DNA of 7,697 nucleotides, taken from Bacteroidaceae bacterium (GTDB lineage: Bacteria; Bacteroidota; Bacteroidia; Bacteroidales; Bacteroidaceae). How positions within the stretch are numbered: the first letter of the stretch is position 1; each line of letters opens with the position of its first letter. Positions 1 to 5,713 of this stretch are shown in pieces. Location: positions 1 through 7,697 of the forward strand of contig JALNVG010000115.1 of the NCBI GenBank assembly GCA_023227685.1. Direction: 5' to 3'. The notes beneath the pieces are model-generated. The model worked only from the letters and a program-made list of their open reading frames with translations. It did not search any database and was not told where the DNA came from. A program made the translations under genes and the position numbers.

Positions 1-493
1 GATGAATAGCACCAAGTCGTTTGATACCTGCATTATTGATACGCTCAAGAGCACCGATCCATAATTCAAGATCGGGATTGACCGGATTCTTTATCAGTAC
101 GGGGATATCCATACCATTTAAGGCATCTGCTATATCTTGAACGGCAAAAGGGTTTGCCGATGTGCGTGCGCCAATCCACATGATGTCTATGCCGGCTTTC
201 ATGGCTTCATAGACATGTTTTGGTGTAGCTACTTCGACAGCTGTATACATGCCTGTTTCTTCTTTTACTTCTTTCAACCATTCAAGTCCCTTAACGCCGA
301 TTCCTTCAAATCCTCCTGGTTTAGTGCGTGGTTTCCAGATACCTGCACGGAATATTTTAATTCCCTTACTAGACAACTGCTTAGCTGTTGTCAAAACTTG
401 TTCTTCCGTTTCTGCACTGCATGGTCCGGCAATGATTATAGGTCTTGTTTTTTCGACGCCCGGTAATTCAATAGGCTTTAAATCCAGTTCCAT
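1..493 (-). CDS. aroF: 3-deoxy-7-phosphoheptulonate (DAHP) synthase, partial (C-terminus beyond window edge)
   Basis: This gene encodes the enzyme of the first shikimate-pathway step, condensing phosphoenolpyruvate and erythrose 4-phosphate into DAHP in the cytoplasm. The start is ATG at 493-491, and 164 complete codons lie in the window before it runs off the left edge. Visible family motifs are GPCSAE (residues 23-28, including the Cys expected to bind metal), the substrate-phosphate loop with KPRTKPGGFEG (54-64), EVAT (87-90), IGARTSANPF (107-116) and KNPVNPD (135-141). This pattern fits the class I-beta (KDO8P synthase-like) DAHP synthases. In Bacteroides relatives this protein usually carries a C-terminal chorismate mutase domain; that part is not visible here, so the fusion is inference. 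It starts 12 nt after the aminotransferase stop, so it is probably the third gene of the pheA operon and under the same leader control. Confidence 0.93.
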   Translation of the reverse strand, partial: MELDLKPIELPGVEKTRPIIIAGPCSAETEEQVLTTAKQLSSKGIKIFRAGIWKPRTKPGGFEGIGVKGLEWLKEVKEETGMYTAVEVATPKHVYEAMKAGIDIMWIGARTSANPFAVQDIADALNGMDIPVLIKNPVNPDLELWIGALERINNAGIKRLGAIH

Positions 494-505
494 AAGATAA
501 TATCT

Positions 506-1696
506 TTAATTGTTATTCATGACTAAATTAATACGTTTCAAAGCTTCGGCTAGTTTGTCGTCCTTGCAACATAGCGAGATGCGGACATAACGGTTGCCAT
601 TACTTCCAAAAATAAATCCAGGAGTGATGAAGACTCTTGCTTTGTGTAGAATCTTTTCGGTTAAGTCTTCTACGTTATGATAAGTGTCAGGTATTTTTCC
701 CCAAAGAAACATACCTACTTGATTTTCATCATAAGTGCATCCCATTGCCTTCATAATATCTCCGGCAATGTATCTGCGATTGGCATAATTCTTATTATTA
801 TTTTCATACCAGTCTTTGTCAGCTTCAAGAGATTTTGCTGCAGCAAGTTGTAAAGCCCGGAACATACCACTATCAATGTTGCTTTTTACTTTAAGTATCC
901 ATTTTACAAATTGGGCGTTAGAGGCTAACATACCGATTCGCCATCCTGGCATGTTATGACTTTTGCTCATTGAGTTAAACTCAATACAATATTTTTTCGC
1001 ATCTGGTACGCTTAAGATGCTTATTGGTTTGTTGTTTAGGATAAAGCTGTATGGATTATCATTGACAATAATAATATTCTTTCTGCGGGCAAAGTCTACA
1101 AGATGTTCATAAAGTTCTGGAGTAGCATTCGCGCCAGTAGGCATATTGGGATAATTGGTCCACATTAGTTTAACCTTACTCATATCCATCTTTTCCAATT
1201 CATCGAAATTAGGCATCCAGCTTTGTTTCTCATTCAAATTGTAGTTAACGACCTCTGCGCCTAATATTTTGCTTAAGGAAGTATAAGTCGGATAGCCGGG
1301 ATTAGGTACAAGTACTTGATCTCCGGGGTTGACGAAAGCCAATGTGACATGTAGAATTCCTTCTTTCGATCCGATAAGTGGTTGTATTTCCGAAGCGGGG
1401 TCCAAGTCAACATTATACCATTTCTTATACCAATTGGCAAAGCCATTTCTTAGTTCTGGAATGCCTATACAAGGCTGATACCCGTGCCCGTTCGGATCGT
1501 GCGCCGAAGTGCAAAGCGTTTCGATTGTCTTGTTTGAAGGTGGCATATCTGGACTTCCAATGCCCAGACTGATTATTTCTTTGCCTTCGGAATTCATTTG
1601 TGCTATTTCTTTCAGTTTTTGTGAAAAATAATATTCACTTACTGTGGCGAGTCTATCGGCAGGCCTAATTTTATAAATTTGATTTTCCTTCTTCAT
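506..1696 (-). CDS. Class I/II PLP-dependent aminotransferase, probable aromatic or prephenate aminotransferase
   Basis: This is a fold-type I PLP aminotransferase of about 396 residues, the usual length for the family. Its position between pheA and DAHP synthase suggests it transaminates phenylpyruvate and 4-hydroxyphenylpyruvate, or prephenate; the substrate is inferred from context. Numbered from the ATG at 1696, I see the PLP-phosphate region GSKEG (109-113), the cofactor Asp in NDNPY (D213, with Y216), the Schiff-base Lys in NSMSKSHNMPGWRIG (K245), and the carboxylate-binding Arg in YVRIS (R372). The usual NPTG motif reads NMPTG (184-188), so the Asn normally just before PTG is Met. A GTG at 1702 would add two residues, but the ATG at 1696 is preferred because AGGTGA lies immediately upstream. 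The start overlaps the pheA end by 26 nt, which suggests translational coupling. A diaminopimelate or alanine aminotransferase role is less likely but cannot be excluded. Confidence 0.9.
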   Translation of the reverse strand: MKKENQIYKIRPADRLATVSEYYFSQKLKEIAQMNSEGKEIISLGIGSPDMPPSNKTIETLCTSAHDPNGHGYQPCIGIPELRNGFANWYKKWYNVDLDPASEIQPLIGSKEGILHVTLAFVNPGDQVLVPNPGYPTYTSLSKILGAEVVNYNLNEKQSWMPNFDELEKMDMSKVKLMWTNYPNMPTGANATPELYEHLVDFARRKNIIIVNDNPYSFILNNKPISILSVPDAKKYCIEFNSMSKSHNMPGWRIGMLASNAQFVKWILKVKSNIDSGMFRALQLAAAKSLEADKDWYENNNKNYANRRYIAGDIMKAMGCTYDENQVGMFLWGKIPDTYHNVEDLTEKILHKARVFITPGFIFGSNGNRYVRISLCCKDDKLAEALKRINLVMNNN

Positions 1697-2519
1697 ATTC
1701 ACCTAGTATTTTAAGTTCCTTGGTTAAAGGATTAATTGCAGCAATAGCTTGATTATATCTAAGATAATTATTAAAAATGATATCTACATAAAATCGATAT
1801 TCCCATTCTTTTCCGATAATTGGGAGAGATTGAATTTTTGTAAGATTGATATTATAGAAAGACAAGATGGAAAGAACTTGCGATAAACTACCTTCCTCAT
1901 GTGGTAGTGTAAAGACGATGCTCGCCTTATTAACAATTTTATTGTTGTGTTCTTTTTGTTTGTTGATTTGATTAGCATCAGCAATAACCAAAAAACGGGT
2001 GAAGTTATGTACGTTGGTTTCTATCCCTTCTTCCAATACTTTCATCCCGTATAAATCAGCAGCGGCCTTTGAGCAAATAGCTGCGTGTCCTTTTAGGTTT
2101 AGTTCTTTAATCTCTTTTGCGCTGAGTGCTGTATCTTCTGTTTCTACTACTTTCAAATGAGGATGGTTGTTCAAAAATTCACGGCATTGCATTAGTGCTA
2201 TGGGATGTGAGTTTACTTCTGTCAAATCCCCCCAGTTTTCTTCAGGCAGGCAGGCAAAGCTATGAGAAATGCGTAATTTGTATTCGCCGATGATTTGTGT
2301 ATCGTCTTGTCGCAGGAGTTCGTTGTTTTGCAAAAGGCTACCTGCTATTGTGTTTTCAATGGCTAGTAATCCGATAACCTGACTATCATTGCGAATGGTC
2401 GAAAAGATGTCGTCAAAAGTATTACAGCATATAATTTCAATGTTTTCTTCTTTGAAATATTTGTGAGCTGCTATATCGTGGTACGATCCGATTATTCCTT
2501 GAATGGCTATTTTCTTCAT
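1671..2519 (-). CDS. pheA: Prephenate dehydratase with C-terminal ACT domain
   Basis: This cytoplasmic enzyme converts prephenate to phenylpyruvate, water and CO2, the committed step to phenylalanine. At 282 residues it matches stand-alone (monofunctional) dehydratases, with no chorismate mutase domain. The catalytic PDT domain spans roughly residues 3-180: the IQGIIGSYHDIAA start (6-18), AIENTIAGS (53-61) in the place of the usual IENS loop, and the hallmark TRF triad (174-176) in NFTRFLVI. The ACT regulatory domain spans about 199-277, with EGSLSQVL (209-216) and INLTKIQSLP (224-233). The usual Phe-binding ESRP motif reads QSLP (230-233), so feedback inhibition may be changed. The ATG at 2519 follows A/T-rich sequence without a clear Shine-Dalgarno, which is common in Bacteroidota. 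It is the first structural gene after a Phe/Tyr-rich leader ORF and an intrinsic terminator, so transcription is probably set by attenuation. Confidence 0.96.
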   Translation of the reverse strand: MKKIAIQGIIGSYHDIAAHKYFKEENIEIICCNTFDDIFSTIRNDSQVIGLLAIENTIAGSLLQNNELLRQDDTQIIGEYKLRISHSFACLPEENWGDLTEVNSHPIALMQCREFLNNHPHLKVVETEDTALSAKEIKELNLKGHAAICSKAAADLYGMKVLEEGIETNVHNFTRFLVIADANQINKQKEHNNKIVNKASIVFTLPHEEGSLSQVLSILSFYNINLTKIQSLPIIGKEWEYRFYVDIIFNNYLRYNQAIAAINPLTKELKILGEYEEGKSNL

Positions 2520-2540
2520 TGATTGTATATGTATTAAATG

Positions 2541-2577
2541 AAAAAATCCTGCTTCTATATATAATAGAAGCAGGATT
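2541..2577 (-). terminator. Intrinsic terminator of the pheA leader (attenuator)
   Basis: A perfect 14-bp inverted repeat pairs minus-strand bases 2577-2564 with 2558-2545 around a 5-nt loop. The 3' arm runs into six consecutive T (2546-2541). The stem core is CCTGCTTC with GAAGCAGG. It lies 44 nt after the leader-ORF stop and ends 21 nt before the pheA start, where it would stop transcription into the structural genes. The T-run exists only in the minus-strand direction. It is too far from, and on the wrong side of the pheA promoter from, the TPR gene to serve that gene as an ordinary end-of-gene terminator. Confidence 0.92.
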
Positions 2578-2669
2578 AATATATTTCAATTAGTTCTTTT
2601 TATTGTTCTTAAGCACCACTGTCACTTGATACATACAAACTCCTGCTCTACTTTCCAGCTAAAGTAAAA
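2565..2669 (-). promoter_or_regulatory. Competing leader RNA structures (1:2 anti-antiterminator and 2:3 antiterminator)
   Basis: Two mutually exclusive pairings can be read directly. The first is a 1:2 hairpin: 2669-2661 pairs with 2654-2646 (TACTTT with AAAGTA as core, extended by one A:T and two G:U pairs) around a 6-nt loop. Its 5' arm lies inside the Tyr and Phe codons of the leader ORF. The second is a 2:3 pairing: TAGAGCAGGA (2650-2641) pairs with the 5' arm of the terminator (2575-2565) through 10 bp with one bulged T at 2568. A ribosome stalled at the aromatic codons would block 1:2, free 2650-2641 to pair with the terminator arm, and allow transcription into pheA. The base pairing is seen in the sequence; the mechanism is inferred by analogy with the trp, his and pheA attenuators of enterobacteria. 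Confidence 0.75.
2590..2634 (-). CDS. Possible second mini-ORF in the pheA leader (14 codons)
   Basis: An ATG at 2634, overlapping the end of the aromatic leader ORF in another frame, opens a 14-codon ORF (MYQVTVVLKNNKKN) that stops at TAA 2592-2590. AGGAG lies at 2644-2640, 5 nt before the ATG, which is the best Shine-Dalgarno match in this leader. The stop is 12 nt before the terminator stem. The same AGGAG is part of the antiterminator strand. This may be chance: the ORF is very short and Bacteroidota use Shine-Dalgarno sequences weakly. Confidence 0.2.
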   Translation of the reverse strand: MYQVTVVLKNNKKN

Positions 2670-2711
2670 GTAATAAAAGAAGCGGTATGTATATGTAAAC
2701 GACATGATCAT
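2622..2711 (-). CDS. Phe/Tyr-rich leader peptide of the pheA operon
   Basis: A 29-codon ORF starts at ATG 2711 (a second in-frame ATG is at 2705) and stops at TGA 2624-2622. Residues 5-19 read FTYTYRFFYYFYFSW, which is 11 aromatic residues out of 15. In total it has six Phe, five Tyr and one Trp codon. Such a run directly upstream of a terminator and of pheA is the hallmark of a regulatory leader peptide whose translation measures charged tRNA-Phe and tRNA-Tyr. The tail after the Trp (KVEQEFVCIK) overlaps the antiterminator strand. There is no clear Shine-Dalgarno; the start follows A/T-rich sequence about 20 nt after the predicted transcription start, as is common in Bacteroidota. The peptide itself is unlikely to have another function. 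Translation has not been shown, but this aromatic run in exactly this position is very unlikely by chance. Confidence 0.88.
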   Translation of the reverse strand: MIMSFTYTYRFFYYFYFSWKVEQEFVCIK

Positions 2712-2736
2712 AATTTAATTTGCTATAATTTTGTTG

Positions 2737-2770
2737 CAAATCTAACACATTTATACGAAAACAAAGCAAA
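2737..2770 (-). promoter_or_regulatory. Bacteroides-type promoter of the pheA leader and operon
   Basis: The minus strand reads TAGATTTG at 2744-2737, an exact match to the Bacteroides -7 consensus TAnnTTTG. Two TTTG candidates for the -33 element lie upstream, at 2765-2762 (17-nt spacer) and at 2770-2767 (22-nt spacer). The usual spacer is about 19-21 nt, so neither is ideal. Transcription would start near 2730-2732, about 20 nt before the leader ORF. This makes the aromatic operon independent of the recJ-recQ-TPR unit. Confidence 0.65.
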
Positions 2771-2791
2771 AAATGATATTTTTTTTAGAAA

Positions 2792-3757
2792 TTAATAAAT
2801 TCCGAAGATATTTTGCTGATTATTAGTAAGATAATTATAGGAACCATTTATTTTATTTCCTATTTTGGGGCTATTTTCAAGAGCCTTTTTCATATCCTCT
2901 ACGGAGCCATCTTTGTCGCCGTTTAATAACTTGACACGTCCGCGTTCCTGATAAGAGACAGATGAATTGGGATTCAGCTCTATTGCTTCATTAAAAAGCT
3001 TGATAGCTTCATCAAGTTTTTTTTGAGTGATGAATAGTTTTCCTAAGCTCAGATAAGCCTGCTCATTAAATGGGTCGGCATCAATTACAAGGCGGTAATC
3101 AGTTTCAGCTTCTTTTTCTTGTCCTGTTGACTCTTTTAATTTTCCCCTGAGAATGAGTGCAGATTCATCTTCGGCATCTTTTTTAAGAATCGTGTCAATA
3201 TCTTCGGCTGCTTCTTTATATTGTTTCATTTGTAATAATAGCTCAGTACGCATAAGTAAAGCTTCTGTATAATTATCTTTCTGTTTGATCGCCTCGGTCA
3301 GATGAGCAATGGCCATGATATTGTCTCCTTGTCCCTTATTTGCTTTTGCCAACAGATAGTAAGCCAGAGCATTATTTTTATCAATGGCAATAGTCTTTTG
3401 TATAGTGCTCTCCATTTCTTTATAATTTTCTTCTATAAAATAGATATTGGCGAGTGTGAAAAAAGTATTGATGAATTGAGGATCCTTTTTTGTCATATGG
3501 ATGAGAAGTTCACGGGCTTTGTCTAGTTTATCTGTTTGTAGATATAGTTGACTAAGATAATTCATGGTCTCGAATTCTTCTTTGATGTCTAAAGCTTTCA
3601 AGAAGCACTTCTCAGCATAATCATACTTTTCCATTTTTTGTGCTCGTAAGCCATCAAACTTGAATATTTCAAAGTCCTTTTGCTCTTTTTTTTGTTTTTT
3701 ATCTTCTTCATTTTCGGATTCTCCTACGAAGATTGATTTGAAAAAATTCGGTATCAT
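2792..3757 (-). CDS. Tetratricopeptide repeat (TPR) protein of unknown function
   Basis: This is a 321-residue, probably cytoplasmic protein: I see no signal peptide, lipobox or membrane segment. After a charged Lys/Glu-rich linker (about 12-28), the body is a regular array of about eight 34-residue TPR units starting near residues 29, 63, 97, 131, 165, 199, 233 and 267. Typical unit ends are visible in KDPQF (91-95), DADPF (226-230) and ELNPNS (260-265). The C-terminus (about 303-321) is a short Asn/Tyr-rich tail outside the repeats. TPR arrays bind other proteins, but nothing in the sequence names the partner. It starts 35 nt after the recQ stop, so it is probably co-transcribed with recJ and recQ, although a candidate promoter box lies in the gap. 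A link to DNA repair is only a suggestion from position. The ATG at 3757 opens directly into conserved-looking sequence. Confidence 0.9.
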   Translation of the reverse strand: MIPNFFKSIFVGESENEEDKKQKKEQKDFEIFKFDGLRAQKMEKYDYAEKCFLKALDIKEEFETMNYLSQLYLQTDKLDKARELLIHMTKKDPQFINTFFTLANIYFIEENYKEMESTIQKTIAIDKNNALAYYLLAKANKGQGDNIMAIAHLTEAIKQKDNYTEALLMRTELLLQMKQYKEAAEDIDTILKKDAEDESALILRGKLKESTGQEKEAETDYRLVIDADPFNEQAYLSLGKLFITQKKLDEAIKLFNEAIELNPNSSVSYQERGRVKLLNGDKDGSVEDMKKALENSPKIGNKINGSYNYLTNNQQNIFGIY

Positions 3758-3779
3758 TGTATAGAGTTATATTTATTTG

Positions 3780-3814
3780 CAAAAATAATAAGTTATTTGG
3801 GTATTTCAATCAAA
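3780..3814 (-). promoter_or_regulatory. Candidate internal promoter for the TPR gene
   Basis: The recQ-TPR gap contains TATTTTTG at 3787-3780 on the minus strand, an exact match to TAnnTTTG. A TTTG lies upstream inside the 3' end of recQ at 3814-3811, with a 23-nt spacer, slightly long for the class. The sequence is A/T-rich, so a chance match is quite possible. Confidence 0.3.
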
Positions 3815-5700
3815 CCGTCGGTCATTTTTATTTTTTTTTCTTCCAGCAGGTGCTTAAGTACTTGAATCGTATCTTCTTGAGTAATTTTGAGTTGCTTCAC
3901 AATACAGTCTGGGGTGAGTGGATGCGGGGTGACTAAGGTGATGATTTGTTGCTTAATTCGATCGTAATCCTTTTGTGTCAAAGCCTTCTTTCTCTTTTTT
4001 CGTAGACAATTATCGCATTGTTCGCATTCATGGTCGTTAGCTTCACCGAAATAGCGTAACAACATTCGGCTTCGGCATGAAGTGCTGTTAGTCACATATT
4101 CCTCTATAGCCTTGATCCGTGTTTCGTATCGTTTCTTTTTTTCTTCATAGATTTCGGGAGAAATAAAGATACGGTCTTTTTCAACTCTTTGCCTTGTGTA
4201 TATAATGTATGAAGTTCGTTTTTTAGGAATATAATTGATAATCCGGCGGTCAGAAAGCATTTTGAGCGTTTGGTAGACTTGTTTTGGAGTAAGTGAAGTG
4301 CGCAAAGCCAGAGATGATTCGTTGATGAAAGTAAAGTCGGTAAATACGCCGGTATATGATCTGAGAATTGTCTTAATCAGTAAATCCGCTTCTTCACCTA
4401 ATGCCTGCAATCGATATAATTCATCTCTGCTCGTGAGGAAAAGTAATCGAGAAGAGTTATCTTGTTCTTCGGTATATTCAATGTACCCTGCCTGAGTGAG
4501 GATCTTTAATGCGCTATTGACCGGTACAGGAAAGTATTTGAATCTTCGGCAAAATTCCTCCAGATTGAATTCGCGTATGCAACCGTTTCCATCATCCATG
4601 GCCATTTGATAATAATATTGCAAATCTTCATATACATTTTTTATATAGTCTTTTTGAGGAAAAGTATCCGGAATTCGTTTATTTAATATTGTTTTATCTG
4701 AAACAGCATATAAAATGACGGCGTAAGCTTTCTTTCCGTCACGTCCCGCCCGTCCTGCTTCTTGAAAATAAGCCTCAATGGAATCCGGCAGATCAAGGTG
4801 TAGTACTATGCGTACGTCAGGCTTGTCAATGCCCATGCCAAAGGCGTTTGTAGCAACAATAACACGGCTTTCATCGTTCTGCCATCGCTTTTGTTTTATA
4901 TCTTTGGTATCGTTGTTCAGTCCTGCATGATAGTATTCGGCGGTTATGCCGTTTTTTAATAAAAGTTCAGCAATATCTTTTGTCTTTCGTCTGTTACGTA
5001 CGTAAACGATTGCACTTCCTGGCAATTGTTGAAGTATATGGAGCAGTTCGCCATTTTTGTCGTCTGTGTTTCTGACGATATATGCCAGATTCTTTCGTTC
5101 GAAGCTCATTCGGAAAACATTATCCTTACGAAACTTCAATTTGTTTTGGATATCTTTTACGACATCCGGTGTAGCTGTTGCTGTTAAGGCGAGTACGGGA
5201 ACACCGGGAAGCAGATCACGAATTTCAGCTATTTTCAGATAAGCGGGTCGGAAATCGTATCCCCATTGCGAGATGCAATGGCTTTCGTCTACCGTAATTA
5301 TGCAAACGTTCATTGCCTTCAACTTAATCTTGAAAATATCCGTATTCAATCGTTCGGGTGAAATATAGAGAAATTTATAATTGCCGAAGATACAATTTTC
5401 AAGTGCTGTAACAATGTCTGTTCTCGACATACCTGAGTAAATAGCGACGGCTTTAATTTCTCTTTTTCGCAAATTTTTCACCTGATCTTTCATCAATGCG
5501 ATGAGTGGAGTGATTACGATACAAATACCTTCTTGCGCAAGAGTAGGTACTTGAAAAGTAATAGATTTGCCCCCACCGGTAGGCATTAATCCGAGAGTAT
5601 CATTGCCCTTACCGATACTTTGGATAATCTCTTCCTGCAAGTCGCGAAAAGAGTCGTATCCCCAATACTGTTTCAGTATATCCTGATATTTGTTGGTCAT
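3793..5700 (-). CDS. recQ: RecQ-family ATP-dependent DNA helicase, without HRDC domain
   Basis: This is a 3'-5' superfamily 2 DNA helicase of 635 residues. The RecQ core has motif 0 (YWGYDSFRDLQ, 12-22), Walker A TGGGKS (41-46), motif Ia (TPLIALMKDQV, 64-74), Walker B DESH (138-141) joined to the aromatic-rich loop CISQWGYDFRP (142-152), motif III TATAT (173-177), motif IV near 229-238, motif V ATNAFGMGIDKPDV (283-296) and the Arg-finger motif VI QEAGRAGRDG (313-322). The four-Cys zinc site is C542, C559, C562 and C565, separated from the core by about 200 residues that look like extra helical/winged-helix segments. A short helical segment follows (573-635), and no HRDC domain is recognisable. 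In E. coli RecQ the zinc site follows the core closely. Bacteroides genomes often carry several RecQ paralogues; this is one such form. It starts 13 nt after recJ, its usual functional partner in strand resection. Confidence 0.95.
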   Translation of the reverse strand: MTNKYQDILKQYWGYDSFRDLQEEIIQSIGKGNDTLGLMPTGGGKSITFQVPTLAQEGICIVITPLIALMKDQVKNLRKREIKAVAIYSGMSRTDIVTALENCIFGNYKFLYISPERLNTDIFKIKLKAMNVCIITVDESHCISQWGYDFRPAYLKIAEIRDLLPGVPVLALTATATPDVVKDIQNKLKFRKDNVFRMSFERKNLAYIVRNTDDKNGELLHILQQLPGSAIVYVRNRRKTKDIAELLLKNGITAEYYHAGLNNDTKDIKQKRWQNDESRVIVATNAFGMGIDKPDVRIVLHLDLPDSIEAYFQEAGRAGRDGKKAYAVILYAVSDKTILNKRIPDTFPQKDYIKNVYEDLQYYYQMAMDDGNGCIREFNLEEFCRRFKYFPVPVNSALKILTQAGYIEYTEEQDNSSRLLFLTSRDELYRLQALGEEADLLIKTILRSYTGVFTDFTFINESSLALRTSLTPKQVYQTLKMLSDRRIINYIPKKRTSYIIYTRQRVEKDRIFISPEIYEEKKKRYETRIKAIEEYVTNSTSCRSRMLLRYFGEANDHECEQCDNCLRKKRKKALTQKDYDRIKQQIITLVTPHPLTPDCIVKQLKITQEDTIQVLKHLLEEKKIKMTDGLIEIPK

Positions 5701-5713
5701 ACCAAATGTGTTC

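Noticed and set aside
137..500. Plus-strand reading frames of 83 and 109 codons
   Set aside because: They lie opposite the DAHP synthase gene, whose minus-strand translation has all family motifs. The plus-strand products look like no protein and are antisense shadows.
1378..1572. Plus-strand 64-codon reading frame
   Set aside because: It is antisense to the conserved part of the aminotransferase and has no recognisable content.
1784..1984. Minus-strand 66-codon reading frame inside pheA
   Set aside because: It is an alternative frame within the ACT domain coding region, and the pheA frame is clearly the real one.
2520..2740. T-box, riboswitch or protein-binding leader as an alternative explanation for the terminator before pheA
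   Set aside because: The leader is only about 190 nt with a clear aromatic codon run, and I find no T-box-like conserved sequence or large multi-stem fold. Ribosome-mediated attenuation explains the parts better.
2768..2786. A/T-only inverted repeat (AAAAAAT, 3-nt loop, ATTTTTT) just after the TPR stop, possible terminator
   Set aside because: The stem has no G:C pair, is only 7 bp, and overlaps the pheA -33 region. It is too weak to call as the end of the recJ-recQ-TPR transcript.
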